DNA from: Shuttleworthella satelles DSM 14600 | Lineage (GTDB): Bacteria > Bacillota > Clostridia > Lachnospirales > Lachnospiraceae | Reading direction: 5' to 3' | Assembly (NCBI RefSeq): GCF_000160115.1 | Contig: NZ_GG665866.1 | Location: forward strand, 310,001-374,000 | Length of the DNA: 64,000 bases | In this document: in pieces, positions 35,308-44,348 of the stretch | Numbering within the stretch: the stretch's first letter is position 1 | How the letters are laid out: each line of letters starts with the position of its first letter | Made by a program: the position numbers and the translations under genes | The notes under the pieces: generated by a model | Database searches by the model: none | What the model was told of the DNA's origin: nothing | What the model saw: only the letters and a program-made list of their open reading frames with translations

Positions 35308-37482
35308 ATGAGCAGTAAACAAGGATCTCTTTCTATTACATCTGAGAACATCTTTCCGGTCATCAAGAAATGGCTCTACGAAGACCATGATATTTTTATC
35401 CGCGAGCTGATTTCCAACGGCTGCGACGCCATTTCCAAACTGCACAAGTTAGACATCATGGGAGAAGTTTCTCTTCCTCTGGATTACAAGGCCAAAATAC
35501 AGGTTACGGTAAATCCCGAGGATAAGACCCTGACCTTCGTGGACAACGGCATCGGGATGACAGCTGAAGAAGTAGATAAGTACATCAACCAGATCGCCTT
35601 CTCCGGCGCGACAGACTTTCTGAACAAGTATAAGGACAAGACCTCTGAGGATCAGATCATCGGTCATTTCGGCCTGGGCTTCTACTCCGCTTTTATGGTG
35701 GCTGATACCGTGGAAATCGACTCTCTCTCCTGCCAGGAGGGGGCGACAGCGGTCCACTGGGTCTGTGACGGCGGCACCCAGTATCAGATGGACGAGGGCG
35801 ATTACGATCAGGTCGGCACGAAGATCACCCTGCATCTGAATGAGGACTGTCTGGAATTCTCCAATGAGTACAAGGTTCGCGAGGTGATCGAGAAATACTG
35901 TTCCTTCATGCCCACGGAGATCTATCTGAACAAGGCAAATGCCCCCGAGGAATATGAGACTATTGACGCTTCGGATCTGCGCGAGACGGATCAGGTTGTC
36001 GAGGAGATCCACGAGGATGCCAGGTATGAGGAGAAGGAGAAGGAAGACGGGAGTAAGGAAACCGTAGAGGTCTCTCCCGCCAAGGACCAGCGCAAGATCG
36101 TAAAGCGCCCTGTCCCCCTCAATGACATCAATCCTCTCTGGGCCAAGACCCCCTCCGACTGTACCGATGACGAGTACCGCGACTTCTACCGCAAGGTCTT
36201 CATGGACTACAAGGAGCCCCTCTTCTGGATCCATCTCAATATGGATTACCCCTTCAACCTCAAGGGTATTCTCTATTTCCCCCGGATCAACTCAGAGTAT
36301 GAGTCCATTGAGGGAACCATCAAGCTCTACAATAACCAGGTCTTCGTCGCCGACAATATCAAGGAGGTCATCCCCGAGTATCTCATGCTCTTAAAAGGGG
36401 TCATCGACTGCCCTGATCTTCCCCTGAATGTCTCCCGGTCTGCCCTGCAGAATGACGGATTTGTCAGAAAGATCAGTGACTACATTTCCAAAAAAGTAGC
36501 GGACAAGCTGTCCGGTCTCTGCAAGACCGACCGCGAGAACTATGAGAAATACTGGGAGGATATCGCCCCCTTCATCAAATATGGCTGTCTCAAGGACAAC
36601 AAGTTCTGCGACCGCATGAATGACTATATTCTCTTTAAGGATATTGAGGGCAAGTTCCGCACCCTTCCCGATCTTCTGGTCAAGCCCAAAGAGTCCGAAG
36701 CAGAGACTTCCGCGTCCTCAGATTCTGCAGAGGATACCTCCTCTGAAAGCAAATCCCAGGATGGTCAGGATACAAAAGGGGATTCTTCTGACGGGTCAAA
36801 CGATTCCGACAGGTCTGACGACTCTGACAAGCGGCCTGAGGCAAAGGCAGAGACTGAGGAAAACGCGCCCAAGGAGCCCGAGAAAAAGACCGTCTACTAT
36901 GTCACCGATGAGCAGCAGCAGAGCCAGTACATCAACATGTTCAAGGACCAGGGCATGGACGCTGTCGTACTCAATACGACCATCGACTCCTCCTTCATCA
37001 CCCAGTTGGAGCAGCGAAACGAACACTACCAGTTCCGGCGCATCGACTCCGGCCTGACCGATTCTATGACGGAAGATGTCTCCGATGAGGACTTAAAAGA
37101 GGCAAATGAGGCCCTGACCGCTCTCTTCCGCAAGGCACTGGGCAACGATAAGCTCTCTGTCTCCGTCGCCAAATTCAAAGATGACTCTGTCTCCTCTCTG
37201 CTCACCCAGGAGGAAGAGAGACGTCGCATGCAGGATATGATGAAGATGTACGGGATGGCCGGTATGGATCCCAGCATGTTCCCCAGCAATGAAACGCTGG
37301 TTCTCAATGTAGGCAATGAACTGGTCGACTACCTCTTCAAGCATCCGGACGCGGATCGGGCAGAGGATTTCTGTCATCAGCTCTACGATCTGGCAGTTCT
37401 GGCCAACCATCCCCTCTCCCCGGAGGAGATGACCGCCTTCATCGCAAGATCCAACCGGATCATGCTTGCGCTGGCGAAGTAA
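35308..37482 (+). CDS. htpG: Hsp90-family chaperone HtpG with acidic insertion
   Basis: ATP-dependent cytosolic chaperone. The 724-residue protein has the GHKL ATPase motifs ELISNGCDAISKL, VDNGIGMTAEEV and GHFGLGFYSAF, then the middle domain (LFWIHLNMDYPFNLKGILYF and LPLNVSRSALQND). Usual bacterial length is about 625-640; the excess is an acidic Ser/Asp/Glu-rich segment at about residues 459-528 (36685-36890), before the C-terminal domain. AAGGAG lies 11 bases before the ATG. Controlled by CIRCE. Confidence 0.96.
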   Translation: MSSKQGSLSITSENIFPVIKKWLYEDHDIFIRELISNGCDAISKLHKLDIMGEVSLPLDYKAKIQVTVNPEDKTLTFVDNGIGMTAEEVDKYINQIAFSGATDFLNKYKDKTSEDQIIGHFGLGFYSAFMVADTVEIDSLSCQEGATAVHWVCDGGTQYQMDEGDYDQVGTKITLHLNEDCLEFSNEYKVREVIEKYCSFMPTEIYLNKANAPEEYETIDASDLRETDQVVEEIHEDARYEEKEKEDGSKETVEVSPAKDQRKIVKRPVPLNDINPLWAKTPSDCTDDEYRDFYRKVFMDYKEPLFWIHLNMDYPFNLKGILYFPRINSEYESIEGTIKLYNNQVFVADNIKEVIPEYLMLLKGVIDCPDLPLNVSRSALQNDGFVRKISDYISKKVADKLSGLCKTDRENYEKYWEDIAPFIKYGCLKDNKFCDRMNDYILFKDIEGKFRTLPDLLVKPKESEAETSASSDSAEDTSSESKSQDGQDTKGDSSDGSNDSDRSDDSDKRPEAKAETEENAPKEPEKKTVYYVTDEQQQSQYINMFKDQGMDAVVLNTTIDSSFITQLEQRNEHYQFRRIDSGLTDSMTEDVSDEDLKEANEALTALFRKALGNDKLSVSVAKFKDDSVSSLLTQEEERRRMQDMMKMYGMAGMDPSMFPSNETLVLNVGNELVDYLFKHPDADRAEDFCHQLYDLAVLANHPLSPEEMTAFIARSNRIMLALAK

Positions 37483-37585
37483 GCGCCTGACAGCTCTGCC
37501 GCGCAGTTGAATCAGGCAAAAGACGTCCGGATCCGCATTCATAATGCATCTTAAAATCCGGGTGACAGATAAAATATCTTATTAG

Positions 37586-37648
37586 AAATCCCCGTGGGAC
37601 TGACTGGTCGACTAACTCGACCACAGTGACAGTCCCGCGGGGATTTTT
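37586..37648 (+). terminator. Terminator after htpG
   Basis: A 17-bp stem with a G-T pair (37586-37602 with 37630-37646), enclosing a second perfect stem TGGTCGA / TCGACCA, and ending in TTTTT. May work in both directions. Confidence 0.88.
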
Positions 37649-37711
37649 GCATGGGAATCAAACATTGCGTCTACTGTATTTACTCTGCTGTATTTGGCTC
37701 TCTTGTATTTT

Positions 37712-38341
37712 TTATCTGCGCCTGCTCTCTTTCTCAGGCAGACGGGCGATCAATCGTCCTCCGTGTTCCTTGAGCCAGGCCCTGCTCCCGCGGTAATCCG
37801 GGCAATAATTCTCCACGATCTGCCAGAAGGCAGCCGAATGGTTCATCTCAAAACGATGCGCCAGCTCATGGACGACGACATAATCCTGTACCTGATCTGG
37901 ACAGAGCATGAGCAGGCAGTTAAAGTTGAGATTTCCCTTAGATGAACAGGAGCCCCAGCGACTTCTCTGCCTCCGAATCGCAATGCGGTTGACCTCGGCC
38001 CCCATCTGACGGGCATAATGATCCGTCTTTTCCCTGAGAATCTTCCTGGCTCTTTTGGTCAGTTCCCTCAACTCCTCTTCACTGTAGGCGCTTTTCTCTC
38101 CCTGCCCCTGCTCTGATTCCTCAAGGTCAGACTGCCGTCTTTTCAGCTCCCGCAGCTTCTTCTCGATCCAGTCCTCATGATCTCTGACAAAGCGCAGAAT
38201 ACCCCGGTCAGAAATCTCCAATGGGGCCCGCACCAGGATATCTCCATTTCCCTGAATTTCGATCGCGAGGCTCTTTCGCCGACTGCGAATCACATCAAAA
38301 GTCCTGGCATTTGCATCTGTACATTTCCTATTCCACCACAT
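37712..38341 (-). CDS. YgjP-type metal-dependent hydrolase (M48-like)
   Basis: A 209-residue protein with the zinc site HELAHRFEMNHSAAFWQIVE (HExxH plus downstream His) near residue 160, and RRQRSRWGSCSSKGNLNFN, the family signature. The N-terminal half contains a substrate domain typical of YgjP/SprT-like proteins (VIRSRRKSLAIEI). The start at 38341 overlaps the end of the DUF1275 gene by 14 bases, suggesting coupling. Biological target unknown. Confidence 0.88.
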   Translation of the reverse strand: MWWNRKCTDANARTFDVIRSRRKSLAIEIQGNGDILVRAPLEISDRGILRFVRDHEDWIEKKLRELKRRQSDLEESEQGQGEKSAYSEEELRELTKRARKILREKTDHYARQMGAEVNRIAIRRQRSRWGSCSSKGNLNFNCLLMLCPDQVQDYVVVHELAHRFEMNHSAAFWQIVENYCPDYRGSRAWLKEHGGRLIARLPEKESRRR

Positions 38342-39041
38342 GATCTGCATCCAAATACATTAATCCAAGGGCAACCGTCAGAAGAATACAGCAGATCCAG
38401 ATCGACTTCACGCCCAAAATCACAGAGCAGTTGCCGCCGACGCCGGCTCCGATTCCAAAAATAAGGATCACGGCGAAATAATAGGACGCCTGCTCCATCT
38501 GCTGGGCCTTATGATCCTGCATGTAGGCAGAGACGGCCGCGATCCCAGATCTCAGGTTTCCAATGCACATAGTAGAGGCATAGGAGTGACCGGCCACCTT
38601 TCGAAAAGACTGAACCTGCATGGCGCAGGAAAAGCTCACCAGGGAACTGGCCAGGATATTCATGGGGCCGATCGGCATAAAACCAACAGCAAAGAGAATT
38701 GCTATTTCAAAGAGGAGAATCGCCTGCCTCCAATGGATCCGCCTGGCGTACTTGTATCGATGCTGCACCTGCTCTGCCAAAAACACCCCAAGAGCAAAGG
38801 CAAGAATTGGGAACAGATAACTGGCAGCCAGGCGAAACTCGCCCCCCATCAAATGCGTGAACATCAGGACAATATTCCCTGTCTCGGCATTAGAGAAGAC
38901 GTGATCTCTGAGCATGTAGGTATACGCATCCTGGAATCCTCCGGAAAATGCCAGAAACGCCGCCAGGATAAAGGCCTCTGACATCTGTTCTCTCTTTGTC
39001 AGTCTTCGTTTGATTCGATTTCTGCGACTGCTTTTCGACAT
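38328..39041 (-). CDS. YoaK/DUF1275 membrane protein
   Basis: A 237-residue integral membrane protein with about six helices. The opening FILAAFLAFSGGFQDAYTYM and FSNAETGNIVLMFTHLM match YoaK-family proteins, which occur next to many unrelated genes and have no settled function. N-terminal 20 residues are strongly basic. Confidence 0.88.
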   Translation of the reverse strand: MSKSSRRNRIKRRLTKREQMSEAFILAAFLAFSGGFQDAYTYMLRDHVFSNAETGNIVLMFTHLMGGEFRLAASYLFPILAFALGVFLAEQVQHRYKYARRIHWRQAILLFEIAILFAVGFMPIGPMNILASSLVSFSCAMQVQSFRKVAGHSYASTMCIGNLRSGIAAVSAYMQDHKAQQMEQASYYFAVILIFGIGAGVGGNCSVILGVKSIWICCILLTVALGLMYLDADHVVE

Positions 39042-39184
39042 CTGATTCTGGTCCTGTTCTCTAACTCCCGCGCTTATCTGTCACTCTATCACGATGTCAC
39101 TGTCTCACCGTTCCCATCGCTTTCCCAGGGGGACAGCTCTTTCCCGCTCAATTCCCCTGATCGCTTTCTCAGAGAGTCCCCTCT

Positions 39185-39451
39185 TCATCCCTCGACAATA
39201 AGAAATCTCCCGTCACCCACAGCGAAGACCTCCGGGATATCTTCCAGGTCCCTGAGCTGCGGGTCGCTGACGTCCATATTATCCGCCAGATACTCCAGGG
39301 CCTCCTGTCTGGATCCGACGACAAGAGCACACACCTCATCCAGAAACTCATCCGCCTCCTCGGGACTGGTCGCGACCTCTTCGGGAAAGAGCTGCAGCTG
39401 ATTAGCCAGAAAAGCCTCCAGAACCTCATCGTCAAAATTGTTCATACTCAT
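39185..39451 (-). CDS. Small acidic protein
   Basis: An 88-residue acidic protein (FLANQLQLFPEEVATSPEEA early; EVFAVGDGRFLIVEG at the end). Similar short proteins from Lachnospiraceae are often labelled glyoxalase in databases, with no visible glyoxalase motif here. GAGGAAG lies before the ATG at 39451. No function can be assigned. Confidence 0.7.
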   Translation of the reverse strand: MSMNNFDDEVLEAFLANQLQLFPEEVATSPEEADEFLDEVCALVVGSRQEALEYLADNMDVSDPQLRDLEDIPEVFAVGDGRFLIVEG

Positions 39452-39578
39452 GGTTTCTTCCTCGTTCAAACGACCGGCGCACCTGATTGCCGCCTGCATT
39501 GCAGAAATAATTATAGGACATCCTCTCAGGCCAGTGCAATCAACAGGGGCAAAGATCAGAATGAAACGGATGGCATAG

Positions 39579-39608
39579 TTGCACCACCTTCTGATCTTCT
39601 GCTATCAT
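39579..39608 (+). promoter_or_regulatory. Candidate promoter of the AraC-type gene
   Basis: TTGCAC (39579-39584), 18 bases, TATCAT (39603-39608), 77 bases before the start codon. Moderate match. Confidence 0.4.
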
Positions 39609-39685
39609 AATATGACACAAAATATTCACATTTCGATCTTATTCCTCGGATCCCCGTCCATAGATCTCACTCCCGGAGACCATCC

Positions 39686-40411
39686 ATGTCCTTTGTATTT
39701 TCAAACATCCCAATCTGCGGCAAAGATACGATTGAGCAGTACATCATGACCCTGATTGCCGGGGGAGATCTTGGCTACAGAGAGAAGCTGTCCTCCCTGG
39801 CGGATCCATCCCAGCCATTCTCCCCTCCTTCAGATGATTCCATTTTGCTCTGGAGACATCTGGCGATCTCCCACCTGCTCCTAGCCTCACGCGCCGCCGC
39901 GGATGGGGGACTCCCAGCGCGAACCGCGGCAGATCTCGTCAGCTGCTACCGGCAGGAAATTTCCGACGCCGCACATATTGATCAGCTCAACCGGATCTAC
40001 GATCATATGATCGATGACTTCGTCCACAGAGTACATGCCCTCCGGCAGGCCTCCGTGCTCTCGGCTCCCATCCGTCAATGTATGAGCTATATAGACTCTC
40101 GTTATGATCAGAAACTGACCGCAGACCTCATCTCCTCCAGGGTCGGATACAGCAGCTCCCACCTGTCCCGCAGGTTCAGGGAGGAGCTTGGACTGTCTCT
40201 GACAGAATATATTCTGAAGGTGCGCATGGAACACGCCATCCGCCTGCTCCGTCTGTCGCAGCTCAGCATCGCGGACATCTGTGAGGCAGTCGGTTTCCAC
40301 TCCCAGTCCCACTTCAGCAGACAATTCCGCAAGTACACAGGCACTGCTCCCGGCCTTTTCCGTACGACCGGTTATCTTCCGCCCAGATCCTCTTTTGAGA
40401 GATCCAGATAG
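39686..40411 (+). CDS. AraC-family transcriptional regulator
   Basis: A 241-residue protein with the two-helix-turn-helix AraC domain at its C-terminus (about 130-230): LTADLISSRVGYSSSHLSRRF and LSIADICEAVGFHSQSHFSR followed by FRKYTGTAPGLFR. The first 120 residues are a helical sensing domain not related to the sugar cupin type. The last 40 bases overlap the end of addA on the opposite strand. Effector and targets unknown. Confidence 0.9.
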   Translation: MSFVFSNIPICGKDTIEQYIMTLIAGGDLGYREKLSSLADPSQPFSPPSDDSILLWRHLAISHLLLASRAAADGGLPARTAADLVSCYRQEISDAAHIDQLNRIYDHMIDDFVHRVHALRQASVLSAPIRQCMSYIDSRYDQKLTADLISSRVGYSSSHLSRRFREELGLSLTEYILKVRMEHAIRLLRLSQLSIADICEAVGFHSQSHFSRQFRKYTGTAPGLFRTTGYLPPRSSFERSR

Positions 40412-43400
40412 ACCAGACGCCCCAGGGCAAAGGAATACATACAAACCCCGCCCAGGCAAATCGGTTTTTCTTCGCTTGACATAGCGCGCAGGACAGCCTG
40501 CGCGTAGAGCAGGAGCTGCGCTTGATATCGTCCGACCAGCTCGCTCTCATCTTGCACCCGATCGGTCTTGTAGTCTAAAAGGAAGATCTTTCCGTCCTCG
40601 ATGAAGAAGAGATCAATGATTCCCTGCACCAAGATCATATTCTCTCCGACAGCAGCCGCGTCCGTTTCTGATTCTTTCGACGCGGCTGACGGCTGACGCC
40701 CCATCAGCCTGTCGATTTCCTTGGGCCTTAATCCCATGACAAATGGCTGTTCCCGATAGAGCCTCCCCTCGACGGCTGACCGGTGAATGCGGTCCGCCAT
40801 ATCCTGCTTTAGGAAGCTCTGAATCCGATCCGGCAGAACCAGTCCCAATTCTTCTTCAGACAGCCTGCCATCCGCCCTCATTTGATCCAATTGCTCCCCC
40901 AGTGAGTCGGCGTAATCCTCCCTCGCGAAATCCAGACACTCCATAACCCGGTGCATGGCAGTACCGCGCAGAGCCCCGGGATGAATCTTCTTGTTGTTCT
41001 GTCCCCTCTCCTCTGTCACAGCTCTCGCAAATTCGGGAACATATCTGTCCTCATCAACCGGTCGGAAGATCTCCTGCCCCTCTTTCTCTCCCATGCCCAG
41101 CTGCATGGAGGCATGCTTGATCTCAGAGACGGAATACTTGCTCTTATAATTTTGACTCGCGGCATAGGGATATCGATAGGCAAAGACCCTCCGCAAATAC
41201 TGCAGCAGAGCCTCTGTTCCGGGGAGATCTTTCAAGTCCTCCAGGTGATTCGCCGGCGTGCCGTCGCAGTCTGCTCTTCCCGGAGACTCTGCCTGCTCCT
41301 GCCCCCATGTCAGCGCCCCGTCTTCTCCCGGGATGTAACAGTGGATGCTCTGCCGATAGAGCTCTCCATAGGAAGCTAACGACGGAAGGATCCAGTCCAG
41401 ATAATTTTTCGCTCCCATCCGTCTGTGATAGGGGAGCACATAGCCATCCCCCTTGCCGCGGGTCGCCTCCCACTCCTGGTCAAGCCTCTCCTTGAGACGG
41501 GACAGACTTCCGCTCAGGATCAGCTTCTCTTTGGCCCGGGTAAGAGCCACATAGAGTACCCGCATCTCCTCCGCCAGACTGTTCTCTTTTCGTTGATCAC
41601 TCACTGCTCTGTGGAAGAGACTGTCTGACATCGTCCTTTTGGCGGCGTTTCTTGTGCGCAGGGAAATGCCAAGATCCATCTCAATCAACATGTCTCCGCT
41701 GCTATCTCGCATGTTGAATTTCTGTCCCAGGCCACAGACAAAGACAACCGGATACTGAAGTCCCTTGCTCTTATGGATACTGGTAATCCGAACCGCGTCG
41801 TCCTCTTCACCGATCAATTCCGCCGCTGACAGATCGACGTTATAAGTGCGCAGCTTCTGAATATAATTCATGAAGCGGTAGAGTCCCCGATAGGAGGATC
41901 CTTCGAACCGGATAGCCTCGTCGACCAGCTTAAGCAGGTTTGCCCGTCGGATCTGTCCCCCCGGCAGGGCGGTCACATAGTTCAGATAAGCCGTCTCATC
42001 CAAAAGCTCCTCGATCAGACGATGAATCGGAGTATATGGAATACGGGCCCGCGCCGCCTCCAGGCGATCGCAGAAATCCAGGACTTTCTGCGGAAGGGAA
42101 GTATCCAGCTCCAGCAGATGGCCGGGGCGCTGATCCGAATCCTCCTTCTCCCCCGCAAGAATCCCGCGGCTGTAACTCTCCATGGCCTCAAGAGACTCCC
42201 AGAGACAGGCATTCTGAATATCCCGGGATTCGTCACCGCGATCCTGACCGGTCGTAAGTCTTGGATAGGCGGACCGAATCAGATAGAGCTGGTCTTCCGT
42301 GAAGGGCTCCCCAAAGACATGGGACAGCATCACCGCCGCCAGACTCCTGTCGTCCTGGCGATTGTTCAAAAGAGAGAGCAGAGCCAGAAAACGGGATACC
42401 TCCACCGTATCAAAATATCCCTTGCCGGAGGTGATATGGGCTGGAATTCCCATTTGCGTCAGTCGATCGACAAAAACCTGTCCGTTGGAGCCGGGGCTTC
42501 GGAGCAGGATCACAATATCCTGATAGCGAAGTCTGCGAAGGGGATTCTGATCTCCTTCCTCTGCCTCCTCGTTGACTACCTTCTGCTCCTTCATCAGCCG
42601 CTGAATACGCTCTCCTATCATATTGGCCTCAAGCTCGGCCTTATCCTCCAGGCCAAGAGCCTCCAGGGCCTCCATGTCCTGCTCACACAGGATAAGCTCC
42701 GCCGAATAGGGATCCTCTGCCTTGCCAGAAACAGCCGCGGCCGTCGCAGGATAGTCCGCTCCCAGATGCAGTGCCACATCCTCATGATAGGCGACTCCCC
42801 CCAGATCCTCCTGCATAACGCGATAAAAGATGTGATTGGCAAAATCCAGGATCTCCTGTCTGCTTCGAAAGTTCCTGGACAGATCGATCCGCTGCGATCT
42901 GACTGTCTTTTGGCTCTCCGCGGTCAGCTTGTCATAGGACTTGAGCTTGCTGTTGAAGAGTTCGGGCCTGGCCTGACGGAAGGAGTAGATGCTCTGTTTG
43001 ACATCCCCCACCATGAAGGTCTTATGTTCTCCCTGATCCGACCCCGCAACAGCGGAGAGAATCGCCTCCTGCAGGTTGTTGGAGTCCTGATATTCATCGA
43101 TCATCACTTCGGCGTACTGGCGGCATAAGTTCTCCGCAGTCTCTGTCATCGGATGGGCAGGATCCGCGGGATCGCGAAGAATGCGCAGCGCATAGTGCTC
43201 CAGGTCAGCGAAGTCGACTACGTTCTTCTTTCTCTTGCATGCTTCGAAAGAGACCGCATACTCTTTCGTCAGATCCAGCAAGGTCTTCAGATAGGGCGCC
43301 ATAACAGAGAGCTTGTCAAACTCCGCCGCGGGGTCCCCACTGTAATCCCTGCGGAGCTGCTCGAATACCTTTTTGGACTGATCGCGCAGGTCCTTCGCCC

Positions 43401-44319
43401 TTGCCTTGAGCTCCTCATCTACCCCCTTTCGCTTGCCTGACAGTTTCTTCCACTGGATCCCGGACAGGATCAGGGCAATCCGGCTGAAATCCTCAGCTTC
43501 GCGAATGCTCTCGCAATAGGCCAGATCCGCTTCGATTGCCTCCTGATAATGGGGGCCCCCGGGAAGACGGCTCAATTGCATGGCCTCCTCCAGAAGATCC
43601 TCACAGGCTTCTGCCTGACTCTTAATTCTATTTGTCAGCCCCTGTACCCAGGGCATCCGCAGCATATCCTCGGGGCTTTTGACCCGGTAAGTGTCAGAGC
43701 AGCGATCCAGCCATTCCATGGGCCAGGGGTCCGCGTTCGCGGTCCCGTAGATGGACATAAGCATATCCGCAAGCGCGTCATCTTTGCCCCGTCTGGCATA
43801 GAGGTCAACCAAATCGATAAAGGCCTGATCTTCCATCTCATAGTGCTCATCCATGAGTTGATCCATGACCTCCTGGGCTATCAGACGGATCTCCCCCTCC
43901 TCCGCAATGCGAAAATCCGGCTCCAGATCGATCTCATTAAAGTGATTGCGAACCACATAGGCGCAGAAGGAGTCGATAGTCGTAATCTGCGCGGAGTGAA
44001 CCAGGGTGAGCTGCCTCTGTAGATGGGACAAAAGGGCCTTCTGCCTGTCAGTCGGATCAAGCTGACTTCTGGCCTCATTCACGGCCTCCTGGATGGCCCG
44101 GCGAATCTTCTCCTTCATCTCATGTGCCGCCGCCCTGGTGAAGGTCACAACCAAAAGCTGATCCACGTCCAGAGGGGCATCCGGGTCCGTCAGCATACGG
44201 ATGATACGCTCCACTAAAACCGCAGTCTTCCCGCTTCCCGCGGCGGCAGAGACCAGAAGATCCCTGTCTCTGGCGCGAATAACCTGGCGCTGCTCCGGCG
44301 TCCACTTTGTCTCAGACAT
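40372..44319 (-). CDS. addA: ATP-dependent helicase/nuclease subunit A
   Basis: The helicase-nuclease half of AddAB, which resects double-strand breaks and stops at Chi for RecA loading. The 1315-residue protein has UvrD-type motifs: Walker A VSAAAGSGKTAVLVERI, Q-motif WTPEQRQVI, Walker B VMIDEYQDSN, motif III-like FMVGDVKQSIYSFRQA, and the RecB-family nuclease IFLLDYKTDRV near the end. AddB is encoded just upstream and completes the complex. Confidence 0.97.
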   Translation of the reverse strand: MSETKWTPEQRQVIRARDRDLLVSAAAGSGKTAVLVERIIRMLTDPDAPLDVDQLLVVTFTRAAAHEMKEKIRRAIQEAVNEARSQLDPTDRQKALLSHLQRQLTLVHSAQITTIDSFCAYVVRNHFNEIDLEPDFRIAEEGEIRLIAQEVMDQLMDEHYEMEDQAFIDLVDLYARRGKDDALADMLMSIYGTANADPWPMEWLDRCSDTYRVKSPEDMLRMPWVQGLTNRIKSQAEACEDLLEEAMQLSRLPGGPHYQEAIEADLAYCESIREAEDFSRIALILSGIQWKKLSGKRKGVDEELKARAKDLRDQSKKVFEQLRRDYSGDPAAEFDKLSVMAPYLKTLLDLTKEYAVSFEACKRKKNVVDFADLEHYALRILRDPADPAHPMTETAENLCRQYAEVMIDEYQDSNNLQEAILSAVAGSDQGEHKTFMVGDVKQSIYSFRQARPELFNSKLKSYDKLTAESQKTVRSQRIDLSRNFRSRQEILDFANHIFYRVMQEDLGGVAYHEDVALHLGADYPATAAAVSGKAEDPYSAELILCEQDMEALEALGLEDKAELEANMIGERIQRLMKEQKVVNEEAEEGDQNPLRRLRYQDIVILLRSPGSNGQVFVDRLTQMGIPAHITSGKGYFDTVEVSRFLALLSLLNNRQDDRSLAAVMLSHVFGEPFTEDQLYLIRSAYPRLTTGQDRGDESRDIQNACLWESLEAMESYSRGILAGEKEDSDQRPGHLLELDTSLPQKVLDFCDRLEAARARIPYTPIHRLIEELLDETAYLNYVTALPGGQIRRANLLKLVDEAIRFEGSSYRGLYRFMNYIQKLRTYNVDLSAAELIGEEDDAVRITSIHKSKGLQYPVVFVCGLGQKFNMRDSSGDMLIEMDLGISLRTRNAAKRTMSDSLFHRAVSDQRKENSLAEEMRVLYVALTRAKEKLILSGSLSRLKERLDQEWEATRGKGDGYVLPYHRRMGAKNYLDWILPSLASYGELYRQSIHCYIPGEDGALTWGQEQAESPGRADCDGTPANHLEDLKDLPGTEALLQYLRRVFAYRYPYAASQNYKSKYSVSEIKHASMQLGMGEKEGQEIFRPVDEDRYVPEFARAVTEERGQNNKKIHPGALRGTAMHRVMECLDFAREDYADSLGEQLDQMRADGRLSEEELGLVLPDRIQSFLKQDMADRIHRSAVEGRLYREQPFVMGLRPKEIDRLMGRQPSAASKESETDAAAVGENMILVQGIIDLFFIEDGKIFLLDYKTDRVQDESELVGRYQAQLLLYAQAVLRAMSSEEKPICLGGVCMYSFALGRLVYLDLSKEDLGGR

Positions 44320-44348
44320 TGCCTTCTCCTCTTACTTCCGGTTCTCTG

